From assembly GCF_035222485.1 (NCBI RefSeq), contig NC_085921.1, forward strand, positions 1 to 64,000: a DNA stretch of 64,000 nucleotides, written 5' to 3'. Shown in pieces: positions 43,923 to 55,286 of the stretch. Source of the DNA: Podospora pseudoanserina (lineage: Eukaryota > Ascomycota > Sordariomycetes > Sordariales > Podosporaceae). The position numbers and the translations under genes were made by a program. Below the pieces are notes generated by a model. It was not told the DNA's origin and did not search any database. It worked only from the letters and a program-made list of their open reading frames with translations. Every line of letters begins with the position of its first letter. Within the stretch, counting starts at the first letter, position 1.

Positions 43923-45712
43923 TCACTTCGTCGTCACCGTCATCAGCATCCCATCTACCGGCTTAGCAGTTACCTGTTGATTCTGGCAACCCGTGTTAGT
44001 GGTAAGCCTGTGAAATAGGTATGTACAGACAAGCTTACATTGTACACTGGTTTGCCCTTGAGACGGCATTTTCGTGTTGGTTCAAGAATGAAAGTTCCCT
44101 TTTCATTCCTTTCCAGCTCTCCCAAGCCCACCTTGGAAAAGGTGTATTTTCTTGCCACAAACGCAATGATGACCCTTGCTTCGATCGTGGCAAGGTCCTG
44201 GCCGATGCAGTTTCTGGGACCGCGTTCAAACGGTCTCCAAGAGCTGGCGGGAAACCGTCTGTCTTCTTCGATGGTGCTGTCCCCGTCGTTGCTCGAGCTC
44301 ATAATTCCGCTCTTGTCGCCTAGCCATCTGTCGGGCATGAACTCGTCCGCAGTATCACCAAACACTCCAGCGTCTCGCTGTATGATGGTGGCGCAGTTAT
44401 AAACCACCATGCCATCGAGACACAGGTGTTGTCCTTCAGGGGTTTGCACAACGAAGTTGCTTCCTGGTGGCGCCATCCTTGCCGTACCAGCTGGTGGGCA
44501 TAGGCGCAGCGTCTCCTTGATGACGGCGGTGGTGTAGGCCATGTTGTTGAGCAATTCATCTCCTCCCGGACTCAGCAGCTTGTGCTTCATCAGCTCAAAG
44601 CTTTCACCTGATTCGGGGCCGAAGAGGGCATCCAGCTCTGCAACTAGTGCCTCGTGCGCTTTGGGGTACCGGTGAAGAAAGTAGAATGCCCAAGCGAGAA
44701 GAATCGAGGTCGTGTCATGCCCTGCAAACAGGAACGTCTTTACCTGATCGATTGTCTGAGCCAGCAGCTGCTCGTCGAGCACGTCGCATCCCTGCAGTGA
44801 CAGGCTCAGCACACTGCGCTTTTCCTGTGGCTGCTCCTCGCCATGCTTCAGCCGAATCATCTGTTCCAGAAGGGAGTCGACCTTTTTCCCAAGACGGAAT
44901 CGTTTAAGGGCCAGCTTTGGATAACACCACCAGGGAAGCATGTTGCTTCTTCCATGAAATGTCTGGACTAGTTGGTCATAAACCCTGATGAACTCGCCCT
45001 CTCTGGAAGAGTCGGGGATCTGGGCGTCAAAGTCGATGCCCATCGTCACCGCCCCGATGATGTCAAATGTCAAGCTGATAATGAGGTCGGTCAAGGGGAA
45101 AGATTGGCCATTTTCGCTGAGCTTGTTCAGTCTACCGAGGAAGATCTCAGTCTTGTCAATGATACAGGGGAGCAAGGTCATGAGGTGCTTCGGCGCGAAT
45201 CCAGGGTTGTACTGCTTTCTCATCGACTTCCATTCCTCTCGCTGCTTGGACAAGATGGAGTGAGGCCCGACGAGGTCCACAAGGTCAGCTATGGTAGGGG
45301 ATTTTGGGGCGCTCCAAGGATACTGCTTCGTCGCTTTCGACAGCTGCTCGGCAACCTCATGAGACGAAATGACGGCCATGGGATACCTGGCTGGCCAGAG
45401 GTCGACGAGAAGCACAGAAGGGTTACCGGCAGCTTTGACCATGTCACGGAAGATCCAGTCTGCTTATCTATTAGCGACTGGTCACCAGAGTACAGGAGTA
45501 ATACAAGATCTGGATAGCAACTCACCAATATGCAGATCAGGAAGGTCATTGTTTTTGACTGTAAACTCATGAATGGTCTTCATGTGTCCCCAAATAAAAG
45601 ACGGGGTAAGCTGTGGAAAGTGGGCATACTGCTTGAACCTGCGATGCCACACCGTCACCAAAAGATACACGCCAACGGGGAGCAAGGCCCAGAGCACAAG
45701 ATGGCTCGCCAT
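43923..45712 (-). CDS. Cytochrome P450 monooxygenase, 555 aa
   Basis: Three exons: 45526-45712, 44039-45459 and 43923-43982. Introns are 66 and 56 nt. The last short exon is supported because it completes the usual P450 ending (QQVTAKPVDGMLMTV). An N-terminal membrane anchor (LVLWALLPVGVYLLVTVW) is followed by all core motifs: I-helix AGHDTTS, the K-helix ETLR in IKETLRLCPPAGTARM, the meander FMPDRWLG, and the heme loop PFERGPRNCIGQDLA with the cysteine ligand. It is an endoplasmic-reticulum enzyme needing a P450 reductase. The substrate is unknown. The spacing of PPGSNF and VQTPEGQHLCLDG resembles fungal secondary-metabolism or xenobiotic P450s. Confidence 0.94.
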
Positions 45713-46245
45713 TTCTTTTGTTTCTGTTATCTGTGAGTCTGATTTCAGGCTCAGGTTAATCACTTGTGCAGACTTACAGTGCAGATGACTCAATAGGCAG
45801 ATTTGCTGCAGAAGTTGGGAACAGACAAGAGGACTTTATCAATTTAAAGGGGGAGAGCGGGCATGAAGGGTGTCCCAGCGTTGTCCTCAAGTGGGGTTCG
45901 CCTGTTGGCTGTTCCCGCACCACTCGTTTGTTGCAAAACAACCAGGATTGAATGAATTCTGCATGGAACTTGGGTAGCTGGTGGTCTTTTTGGTGGCGGT
46001 GAAACAGTGGGTAGCCTGTAGGTGAGAGTGTACCTACCCTAGCTACCGATATTGCCACACTTGAACCTGGGACACAACATGAACGCCACGGAAACCCATG
46101 GCAACATTTTGACTGGATATCGCATTGTCGCTGAATGCTTTATACAGAAGACGTTGACGAAGGGGTGGTCCTACCCGCGTAGCTTCCGGCTAAAGACACC
46201 CTCCAATGCAACGTGGCCCAGGTACTACGTGATCCCGACAAGGCC
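45713..46245. other. Intergenic, nothing recognised
   Basis: About 530 bp between two minus-strand genes; it contains the P450 promoter. No feature beyond short frames. Confidence 0.45.
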
Positions 46246-47282
46246 TCAGATCTTCCCAATCTCCCGGCCTCCGGTGTTTCTTTCGCTGCCCAGGATCAAA
46301 TTGACCTGGTTGCTGACCCCGATCAACTCCCCCTTTTCGTCCGTAATCACCACTTCCAGGTCCAGTCTTCCGTTTCTGATCTCTTTGCTCTGCATCCTCA
46401 ACCTGAGCCACTCAACCCCCTTTTCCTCGGGCAGCGAACGTTTCAGTTCCAGACTCATCACGATCGTCGGATACCAGAACATCTCGGTCGCTTTGAATGG
46501 CTTATCTGTTTCGCCGCCTGGAGGGGGCCGAAACGCTTCGACGACGTAGGGGAAAGCATCACTGACGAGCCCGAGGGAGGAGTTTGTGAACCCCTCTGAC
46601 GGGATCTTGAATCGCATCCACAGGTCGATTACACTCGGGTGCTCCTGTCCCCGCTTTGGAAAGTAAAAATGGCAGTTGACCAAAACCCGTGCGTATGTGC
46701 CAAACGCTCCGGAAGATCCAAGGTCGAGCTCCCGCCAGTTGTCATCCTGCCTCTTTGATTTCAACAGGAAAAAGTCTGGTGAGGCAGTCTTGGACGGCAA
46801 TGACCACACAGTGGGCAGTGTGAGTCCTTGCTCTCTGGAGAGATCCGTCATGGTCAGATAGGCCGTGATCTCGGCCCGGGACGTTCCCTTGGTAATCCAG
46901 GGCGCTTGGCCGAGTAGTCCTCGTTGGTAGAGTGTCAGATGAAGCATCGAGAACTGTCTTCCTGGCTTGGTTTCCGAGATGATGATGATAGCAGGGCCAA
47001 CTTCGGTTCGATTGAGAAATTGGAAATGCGACGTCATGGCATCTTTTTGGTGTTTTGATGCCAAATGCAAACGGGCTGCCTCCAACAGGCAAGAAGCGGA
47101 ATACCCGCCATTGGGGACTGCAGTTGATGTCAGTCAGAGTACCTAGGTATAAGAGGGCAACCGAGAAAGGACGAAACCATACCAGTCCCAATGCAATAGG
47201 AGTCCAGCAGGTTAGTTTGGTATGTGTGGGAGTCGAGTCTCTCCACCTTGGTGGCTTGGGAAAAAGGGATGAGGGCAGACAT
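46246..47282 (-). CDS. Thioesterase-like double-hotdog protein, 323 aa
   Basis: Two exons (47183-47282, 46246-47117) with a 65-nt intron; phases fit. The sequence follows the fungal acyl-CoA thioesterase-like (4HBT_3/TesB-related) pattern: a start of the first hotdog with NGGYSASCLLEAARLHLASK, strand FSMLHLTLYQRGLLG and SRAEITAYLTMTDLSREQG. The second half has EMFWYPTIVMSLELKRSLPE, VEWLRLRMQSKEIRNGRLDL and DLEVVITDEKGELIGVSNQV, the last being the classical 'hotdog' helix-and-strand end. It would hydrolyse acyl thioesters; the substrate and compartment are not evident (no targeting signal seen). Confidence 0.87.
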
Positions 47283-47619
47283 AATAACAGGTGCAAAGGA
47301 GTACTGTCTGATTTGTTGCTACAAGACCCTGAAAGATCCGATGGACCTGTAAACAGGTTTATTACATACAGACCTGCAGCTCAACTATACATAAGAGCTC
47401 CATGTGATAGAATAATCAAGCAAATAGACCCACAGCTGACCTCGGCTGCCGTAGAAAGAAATCCGAAGTCCGTTCATCCACCACCACCACCTGATGCAGC
47501 CTGGTCCTGATCAAGCCAAGTAGTAATGTTATAAAAACTGAGTGCGCCTGTATCAACAGACCACACCAACGGAGTTATTGCCGGCAAAAAAAAACAAAGA
47601 CTATTGATCATCAATGATC
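47283..47619. other. Intergenic, nothing recognised
   Basis: Spacer between the thioesterase-like gene and the tRNA. It contains an A-run near 47586-47594. Confidence 0.4.
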
Positions 47620-47623
47620 AAAA
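47620..47623 (-). terminator. RNA polymerase III T-run after tRNA-Ala
   Basis: TTTT on the minus strand, beginning five bases after the last tRNA base, fits a pol III terminator. Confidence 0.7.
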
Positions 47624-47627
47624 GTTT

Positions 47628-47716
47628 TGGACAATATGGGAATTGAACCCATGACCTTTCACAGAGCGCAGTTGTATAGATGCGAAGCGAAAATCATACC
47701 CCTAGACCAATTGCCC
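47628..47716 (-). tRNA. tRNA-Ala (anticodon CGC) with 17-nt intron
   Basis: Folds as a full cloverleaf on the minus strand. The acceptor GGGCAAT pairs with ATTGTCC through a G3:U70 wobble, the alanine identity pair, with A73. The anticodon stem TTCGC pairs with GTGAA, and the T-arm is ATGGG-TTCAATT-CCCAT. The anticodon CGC lies at 47682-47684, reading GCG codons. The intron occupies about 47664-47680, directly one base after the anticodon as in eukaryotic tRNA introns. Internal promoter boxes are present (A box TGGTCTAGGGG, B box GGTTCAATTCC). The D stem is weak, with a G:U pair. Confidence 0.93.
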
Positions 47717-48257
47717 TAGTTATTGAAAATAATTGCTAGTTTTTTCATACATGATTGGCCTTACTCCTATCTCTTGCTAACTAAGCAGGGACCCTTGGAA
47801 GTAGGACCTCGGCTCTGTCAACCACAGCTGCGATTCACATCCTTGAAGACCATGGAAACCCCATCTTCACATGTCAACTGCAACGTTGTCTACCGCACCT
47901 CAAACTCTTGGAATCCCAACAATTCCAGAACCTGCTATCCAAGTCGTTGCTATTTGGGCTCACCTCACAATTGCCATGCTGATTTGTCTCGATTGGCGAC
48001 ACTGCTGGTTGACAAGATGGACGCATCCCTGCAGCGCAGCAGGCGGTTCGAGTTCAACTTCTTCCCAGCCCCACCCGAGATGTTCGCAAATGTGGATTGC
48101 CAGCATGCTTTGTTGGGGAAGAAGGGGCAGGGTGCTTTGTAGAACATTGGTTGACTGACGATAAATTATCCTAGGTCCCGTCTACGGTGGTGTACTTTTT
48201 TCTTTGGCTTTGTTGACATTCGCAAACCCCCGCGCTTCAACCTGACTGACCACCACG
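47717..48257. other. Intergenic; one doubtful small frame
   Basis: Two overlapping open frames (about 47850-48150) are present in different phases. One includes a hydrophobic run, AIQVVAIWAHLTIAMLI, but neither has a supported start or domain. I do not call a gene. Confidence 0.4.
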
Positions 48258-49226
48258 ATGACCAACGCCGAACCGCCACCGCCTCCCGCCTCAGGGCCCG
48301 AAAATCATCCCGATGAAGCACCGTTGCTGAAAACCTTCACCCGCCTCAGCAAGCAAGTCTACGTTCAAGAGCCCGTTTCTTTTCCTCCCCCAGGCGCTCA
48401 CGAAACCGATCCAACAACCGTGATCATATATGGCTGGGGGGATGCCGCGCCGAAACATCTGTCCAAATATGTTACTGGCTACACGACGCTATTTCCCTAT
48501 GTCCGCCTGGTCCTCATCTTCTCTCCGATCCTCAAGACGCTGTACCAGACCCTCGACTCTCGTTCAAAAACCATGATACCCGTGATCGAGGCCCTCTACG
48601 GGCCCATTTCCTCCCTTGGCTCCTCTGCCGTGCCCTCCAAAGCCGAGTCCAAAGAACGAATCCTCCTGCAAGTCATGTCCAACACTGGAGGGATGAACCT
48701 GGCCGCCACCATGTACGCTTTTACTAGAGCCCAGCCCACTGAACCAGCTCAGGTGTTCCCCTATGACCTCATGGTCCTTGATTCAACACCAGGGAGCACC
48801 GCCTTCCTTCCCAACATTGCTCCTTGGTCACGAGCCATGGCAATAGGAGCTTCGAGAGTCTTGCCTTTTCTCCCCTTTATCGTCATCCAGGCGATGGCGG
48901 CGCTGTTCCTCGCAACGCTGCATGGCGTTGGTCAGATCATGGGAGCTACTTCTGCAGCAGTGTTCTCTGTAGCCGCCGTAAACGATCCATCATTGTCCGA
49001 CATCACCTCGAAACGGCTATACCTCTACAGCAAAGAAGACGACATCATTCATTGGGAGGATATTGAAAGGCACGCGGCAGATGCAAAAAGCAAGGGATGG
49101 GACGTGTCGGCCGAGACCTTTGAGGGCACCCCCCATGTTGGCCACATGAAAGCCCACCCGGACAAGTACTGGACTGCCATCAGCGCAGCATGGAAAGATG
49201 CAGTCAAGAAACGAGACCATCAGTGA
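48258..49226 (+). CDS. DUF829/TMEM53-like alpha/beta-hydrolase-fold protein, 322 aa
   Basis: Intronless. It matches the TMEM53/PaxU-type DUF829 family: the first strand TTVIIYGWGDAAPKHLSKYV, the Ser of the nucleophile-elbow position in QVMSNTGGMN, a strand DLMVLDSTPG, the Asp-containing RLYLYSKEDDIIHWEDIERH, and the late His in GTPHVGHMKAHPDKYW. These three positions would form a Ser-Asp-His triad. A hydrophobic segment (LPFLPFIVIQAMAALFLATL) may bind or span a membrane, as nuclear-envelope TMEM53 does. The paxU name comes from an indole-diterpene cluster, but no such cluster is near. Confidence 0.88.
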   Translation: MTNAEPPPPPASGPENHPDEAPLLKTFTRLSKQVYVQEPVSFPPPGAHETDPTTVIIYGWGDAAPKHLSKYVTGYTTLFPYVRLVLIFSPILKTLYQTLDSRSKTMIPVIEALYGPISSLGSSAVPSKAESKERILLQVMSNTGGMNLAATMYAFTRAQPTEPAQVFPYDLMVLDSTPGSTAFLPNIAPWSRAMAIGASRVLPFLPFIVIQAMAALFLATLHGVGQIMGATSAAVFSVAAVNDPSLSDITSKRLYLYSKEDDIIHWEDIERHAADAKSKGWDVSAETFEGTPHVGHMKAHPDKYWTAISAAWKDAVKKRDHQ

Positions 49227-49480
49227 CATGTGTGAATGAGGAATAGTGGAGACTAGATATCAACTGGTAATACTTGCCCATTATATTCCCTATTGCATGG
49301 AACCTGTAAAATGCTGGCGAAAAGTCAAGATGGGGGCATCGCAGTCTCATTGGATCTTGGTTCTAGGTAATAATTTGAGAAACCCACATGGCCTTTTGAG
49401 CAAGGTTGTCCCGTTGTTCACCCTCCCCCAGGGGCAATTGTGTTTGTCCACCTATTGCCCCATGCCTACCACGGCACACC

Positions 49481-51356
49481 TTACAAGGTGCCGGCAGTCT
49501 TGAACGCCTTGAGGCAGTCCTCAACCTTGGCCTTCATGGTCTTCTCACCCTCTCTGACCCAGACACGAGGGTCGTACTTGATGGTTGTCAGTATAACCAA
49601 ACAAGAAATGTGGGGACACGTCACTACACTCACCTTCTTCTTGTTGGGCTTGTTCCCGCCTTCGGGGTTTCCGACTTGGGTCTTGAGATAGTCAATGTTG
49701 TTGGTGACATAATCTCTGATGCCCGTCAGGTAAGCCCACTGCAAATCGGTGTCTACGTTCACCTTGACGACACTATTCTCTTGTTAGCATATCGAACGGG
49801 CTAGTCTTGATATGTGCAGGGGCAATTTACCCATGGCTGATCGCAGTGTGGTAGTCGGACAAGGAAGAACCAGATCCGCCCTGTGACAAACTCGTCAGCA
49901 TAATCGGTCTTGGCGTCTCTGGCAAGGACCTTGGCTCGCATCCCAGTTTGTAAAGAACCAAAAGTACTCAAGTGTGAAGGAATCACGTAGCTCAGAGGCA
50001 AGAGAGCCTCATCGTTTCGAGGCCTGTTCAAGAACAAACCGTGGTGAACGTGAGTCAAGAGTAGAGGTCCTGCAGCCTGGGTATGCGAGCCCAGAGAAGG
50101 ACGACGAAGGGAGGATTCTCACATGGAAGACAAAGAAGACGGGCTTGTCCTCGGAGAACTTCAGCTGCTCCTTGACATAGGCCTGGTGCTTGCCCAACAA
50201 CTCAGGGTGACTGACAAGATGAGATTGTGGTTTAGTAAGTTGACTCAGACGGTGCGCGTTTTAGCATGGAGTAAGACATACAGCTTGACATTTCCAGGGG
50301 CGTAGACGCCGTGAACATTGCCGAAGCCAGCAGCAATGCTGAAATACGGTGAGATGTCCTTGAAGGCGTTGTAGATCTGCAAGATGTCCTCGGGCTGTGT
50401 GTACAAAGCGGAGTTGTCAACACCAGAGTCTGGATACCTCAGGTTAGCAAAGCGCATCTCTGTGTCACCAAGTTACTTACTATCGACACCGTCCTCCTCG
50501 CCGCCAGTGATACCAATCTCCATCTCGAGCCACTGCTTAAGAGGAGCCATGCGCTTCAGGTAACGGACGCAAGTCTCAATGTTCTCTTCGACGGATTCCT
50601 CCGAGAGATCAAGCATGTGACTGCTGAAAAGGGGCGTGCCGTTCTTCTTGAAGAACTTCTCGTCCTCCTCGAGCATGCCATCGAACCATGGAAGGAGCTT
50701 CTTCGCGCAGTGATCGGTGTGGAGCACCACGGGGATGCCGTACGAAGGGGCGATGGCACGGATGTAGTGGGCGGCAGCTATCGCGCCAGCAACGGAGGCT
50801 ACAAATCCTCAGCATCAAACACTACTAGAAACAAGAGATGGGGGGACTCACCCTCCCGCTTCTCAGAGCTGTCCTTGATGCCCTTTCCAGCGAAGTAGGC
50901 GCTAGTCGCCAAAGTCAGCACTTGCAGGGAGAATTGTAGAGCAAACCAATGGTGACTTACGCTCCACCTTGCGATGTCTGGAGGATGATGGGAGCCTTGG
51001 AGTCACGGGCTTGGGGGTCAAGGTTAGCCACAAATCATGCATGGGACTTGGGGAGGAACCTACCAGCCTCAAGGGCGGCGACAACAGTCGAGCTCGAGGT
51101 GACGTTCACGGCAGGAATCGCAAACCCGACCTTGCGGGCGTGCTGGAAAAGCTGGAGAACATGGTCGCCCTACACAAGCAGCAAGAGAATACAGGTCAGG
51201 AGGTTCTGTCGGAGAATTGGCTGCGGATATGCAGATTGGGGGTTGCACGTACGTAGATGACTCCGGCGGGGAGGTTAAGCTCCTATTAAAAAGTACATGT
51301 CAGCTGCTGCTAGACGACAGGAGGTCTAGGGTGTGGCTTACATCGAGGATGCCCAT
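49481..51356 (-). CDS. fba1: Fructose-bisphosphate aldolase, class II, 362 aa
   Basis: Eleven exons: 51342-51356, 51253-51282, 51064-51169, 50961-51009, 50852-50901, 50481-50798, 50282-50429, 50123-50210, 49831-49880, 49634-49772 and 49481-49576. The total of 1,089 nt is in frame and gives the usual fungal length. It is zinc-dependent and cleaves fructose-1,6-bisphosphate in glycolysis. Hallmarks are FAIPAVNVTSSSTVVAALEA, VVLHTDHCAKKLLPWFDGML with zinc-binding His, FSSHMLDLSEE, LEMEIGITGGEEDG, VHGVYAPGNVKLHPELL with zinc His, HGGSGSS, and KVNVDTDLQWAYLTG. The first exon codes for only five residues (MGILD). Ten introns in a glycolytic gene is notable. Confidence 0.96.
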
Positions 51357-52533
51357 GGTGATATCGGTAGACAGGTAAAAGCTAATTGTGCGGTGATTGC
51401 TGAAGGAAAACGGAGTGACTGGTCCAAAGATGAATGTAAGGAGACGAGAAGGGAGTGGAAGGAAAATGAGGGCTTTGTATGACGCACCTGGACTCTGTCG
51501 CGGTTGCTCAGACGAGTTGCAAGACCACCGACAAGTCACTGGCAGGAGCGGGGCATCCCGGTCCAGGAGAATCACCCCACCATGTCCACCGGCACCCCGC
51601 GGGCTGACCAGGTGGGGTGTTGAGCCAAAGCACTGGCTTCGGCATGTGCTGCGGCCCGGCAGTGATTCCTGCGGCCTGTCCTGCAGGCTTTTGACAGCTG
51701 CCAACTGAAGAAACTGTTGGGATTTCTGACAGAACCCAGTTGAACCCCCAATCTCTTGGCATTGTCATCAAGACATGGTCGGTCCGATGGCCCAAGAGGC
51801 TTTTTTGGGCTTTGCGAAGCCGGACGGACGAGCAGGGCAGTGTATTTTTTTTCTGCACACTCTCACCGTATTCCCATGATGTCAAACCACCCATCATCTC
51901 GGCCGGTCATGTCGGCGTGGGTGGAGAAACGCGGCGCAAGGCACAGCACCTGTGTCGCCAGCTTGGCTCGGAAAATAGTGGAAAGCACCGGCGTCCGCAC
52001 CCGTATGACCTCGGTCCGACATGACACATATTCGCCAGGAACCGGAATGGCTTCAAGGCTGTTCTCGACCGTTTAAAAGGCCTCCCTCACGCCGAATTTC
52101 CTAGCACTCGTAGTTGGGCTTCAGGACCATTGGAAGTGAGGGGTGAGAGCCTAGCTACGTCATGGTGGATCAAGTCCAGGGATGAGCTGACTCGGCGGAG
52201 CTGATGAGACGATGATCAAAACCAACAGCAAACACGCATCGTCAACATCAGCATTGGTCATATTCATCAACAGCTGAGAAATGCAATGCGAGTCCGACGG
52301 CTCGCAATGAAATCCTTCGTTACCAAATTGGGACTGTCCTCTTGAATCGACGTGGGAGCTACAAAAGATGACAAACTGGGTGCTCCTTCTGACAAATTGG
52401 GCCAACAGGAGCGCATAGGCAGTTGTTATGGCATCAGCGAAAGAGGGCAAGAATAACTGAATATATAGGGCTCAGGCAGTCCAAGATATTGGAGATGTTT
52501 TAGACTAGAACCAGACTTCTCATCTCTGGCATC
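51357..52533. other. 1.2-kb divergent promoter region
   Basis: Lies between the fba1 start (minus) and a secreted-protein gene (plus). A TATA-like AATATATAGG at about 52460 is some 70 nt before 52534. Several open frames on both strands have no domain. Confidence 0.45.
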
Positions 52534-53113
52534 ATGAAGAGCTTCACACTTCTCGCAGGTCTTTTGTTCTCGTCCACGGCTTCATCAGCCGTGCAGGGCA
52601 TAAAGTCCCCCAAGCCCCCATCGCTGGACCATCTTTGCTTGGTCAATTTTACTTTGGGTGACGCTATCCCGATTGGAAGCGGACCAAGAGGCATTCGGCT
52701 GGTTATCCCCATCTTGAACGGCACCTTCTGGGGACCTAGACTTAAGGGTACCTATCTCTCACCACCACAACCTCTCGACAGAACAGCTGACAAATCCAGG
52801 TACCATCTTACCGATCGGTGCGGACTGGGCCCTGCTGGATCCGAAGTATGGCCTTGATCCAGACAAGAGCTTTACAGCTGATGTCAGGACCACATTCAAA
52901 ACACACGACGGGGAGTTTATCCAGATCACTCTTTCTGGGGAAAGACAGTCTGATGATGCACGGAAGCGGACTCTAGTCAGAATCGGCATGGAGACGGGAA
53001 GCGAACGGTACTACTGGGTGAATTCGTTGGTTGGACTTGGAGTGGTGACGAGGCCCGCTGAGGAGGGCAGAGAGTTTGAACTTGGAATGGAGTTCTGGCA
53101 GGCTCAGCTTTGA
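52534..53113 (+). CDS. Secreted DUF3237 protein, 175 aa
   Basis: Two exons (52534-52747, 52800-53113) with a 52-nt intron; phases fit. A signal peptide (MKSFTLLAGLLFSSTASS) precedes one DUF3237 domain: NFTLGDAIPIGSGPRGIRLV, ILNGTFWGPRLKGTILPIGA, DWALLDPKYG, and then VRTTFKTHDGEFIQITLSG. The domain is a small beta-barrel-like unit of unknown function found in bacteria and fungi. An N-glycosylation site is present in the barrel (NGTF). A TATA-like site lies about 70 nt upstream. Confidence 0.88.
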
Positions 53114-54107
53114 AATTTTGGTCTGCGGTTTCTTGAGTCCGATATTGATCGCAAATTCATCATCTTAGGGACACTCCCTGGATCTATCACCCTTCCTTCC
53201 GTAGCCTTGAATTGGTTGCCGCTTGCAGAGTAACCTCTTATCCAAAATAACACCGCTTTCGACAACTTGAAATACATCCAGGAGTAAATGGTCCGGTCTG
53301 TGAGCAGGTTCATGATCACTGGCTTTCATCCAACTGGCGGAAAAAAAATTCCCTCCCGGCCATTTCGCTTACAACTGCACGCCTTCAACTTGTCTCATGG
53401 CGGTGTTGGTGAAATGGCAAACCATCTTGCCTTTAGACGGCATGTTATCGGTTTCTCTTAGACAGAACCGCATTCTCGAAAAGCTGATTGAGCGACACAG
53501 AGCCAAGAGAACATATTGTGTGGCCAACCGTTGCAACTCAATGTCGCAGTCATTGAAAGAGACACTCGGCAGTTATCCAGGGGACTAAAAGAGTCTCGTC
53601 TCGGCTCAGAGCTTTCGCCTATTTGCCGGCATATACCACAACTTGATGTCGTCATTATGTTGTGAAGACATTCGGAAAGTTGGCTTGGCATTTCAGGGGT
53701 AAGTCGTTTTTGTGGCAGCCATTACCCGATCTGTGTTGGCAAGGTGAGTCTGCAAATGGCGGTGCAGGTAGCAAATTTAACCTTTTATAACAGCTTCAAA
53801 ACCGCGCCTATCTTGATGCTATCTCCAATCGCCAAACAGGGGTACGTATAGTTTAACCGCCAGTCCAGCGCTTGGATCGCCAACCTTTCTGCATTGTACC
53901 TGTGAATCGCAATCACCTTTGGTTGAAGTCTTATCAGCATAGTCATAGATGCGGGTTTCTGTACATAGGCTGGGAAAGGGAAAGGCAGACACGGCAGGAT
54001 CAACCGGGGCAACAATAATGTCTGGGCATATAAGAGAAGAAGTGAACGATGGATGAGTACTCGTCACCAGCGCTCCCATCTTTGCCATCGAATCCTTCTA
54101 GCCCAGG
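53114..54107. other. Gene-free stretch, about 1 kb
   Basis: No supported gene. The promoter for the following gene includes CATATAAGAG at about 54028, some 75 nt before its start. Confidence 0.45.
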
Positions 54108-55109
54108 ATGAAATTCCTTGCCGTTTTCAACCTTGCTTTGCTGTGTGGACAGAGCGTGGCCTCGGTCCATTGCACGGTTGTGAAGCCTGATCTCGTGAAG
54201 CGAATGTGCGCGTTTGACAACTGCCCTTCGATCGGCCATGTCAAACGCGGGCAACTTGTACATGCCGCATGTTTAGCTGACTGCAGCACTGTGGATAAGT
54301 GAGTTTGTCTCAGGTCCCAAACATAGTCATCGGTGCTGACCCTAAGCTGGAGTCCATGGGTCAAGCTGTTTGACGATACCTTTATCCAAGCAAGGAAGCA
54401 ATATCTCGAACACTGTCACACATTTGGCAAGGATGCTTTCATAAAAGGTAAGCTTGACTTTTACAAACTCGAGCTTCAACTTGCAGCTAACAGCGGCCAA
54501 GACCTTCCCCCTTGTCATGTGGTAGACAAAAGGTCCAAAACAGATTGCGCATTCCTGTCGAGCTCTCCTCAATTACATTCACGACCTGGCAAACTTGGTT
54601 CAGGACTTCTCAAGCTCCTGAAAAGAGATACGGGCAACAGTCTCGAGTATGTGTCAGGGCCGATCGCATCACACAACACAACTCTTCCTGATAACGTAGG
54701 CAACTCGACGACTGTTTCCGCCAATTCAACCGTTTCTGCGAATTCGACGATTCACCTTGGCAACAATGCAACCAATCCATTCTTTAAAAAGTGGTACAAG
54801 CGTCATGCCATCCGATCTCCTCAGGTCTTTACTACGATAACCCTGCCTATACCAACCCCAACTCTCACAATTCCAATCACCACGCCAACTCTCTCATTGC
54901 CAATCCCAACCTCAACAGTCTCGATATCAATCCCGTTCCCGACAACCACGGCACCTAGTCTGCCTCTCCCTACCGGTATACTTTCGCGTCGCCATGATCA
55001 ACAAAAGGTTGACTTTGCCTTCTTTCCCAACTCTACCATCCCGCTTGGCAATGTTACAAAGCCTCATGTTCCTAAAAGATCGCTTGTGGCTCTTCCTTTT
55101 AACGCTTAG
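54108..55109 (+). CDS. Secreted protein with repeated dibasic processing sites, about 315 aa
   Basis: Two exons (54108-54298, about 54353-55109); the exact acceptor (54352 or a few codons earlier) is open. A signal peptide (MKFLAVFNLALLCGQSVA) is followed by a short Cys-rich domain with C22, C34, C39, C55 and C59. The C-terminal half is low-complexity and cut into blocks by dibasic sites: LLKR, FKKWYKR, ILSRR and HVPKR, the last freeing SLVALPFNA. Two blocks share a pattern, NSTIHLGNNAT before KKWYKR and NSTIPLGNVTK before VPKR. Between them lies a Pro/Thr/Ile repeat (LPIPTPTLTIPITTPTLSLP). It resembles fungal Kex2-processed repeat proteins; no family is recognised. Confidence 0.75.
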
Positions 55110-55286
55110 ACGGTGGTTGCTCAGCCTTGCTCTCGATTGTCTACTTTAGGTTTCTCTCTGTCTTTACCAATATCTGTATTGGAAAATCTTCTGATAGTTC
55201 GCCCTCGTTGATCTTACGCTCTTTCAAGCATCATACGTTGCTCAGCTACTTGTAGGTAGTCTTTGGTCTGCTCTAGGAACCCAATT

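Noticed and set aside
29074-45712. A secondary-metabolite gene cluster (CmcJ-like enzyme, P450, permeases)
   Set aside because: No polyketide, peptide or terpene synthase in the window, and housekeeping genes lie between the candidates.
47723-48158. Small frames between tRNA-Ala and the DUF829 gene
   Set aside because: Two competing frames, no supported start, no domain; one hydrophobic run is not enough.
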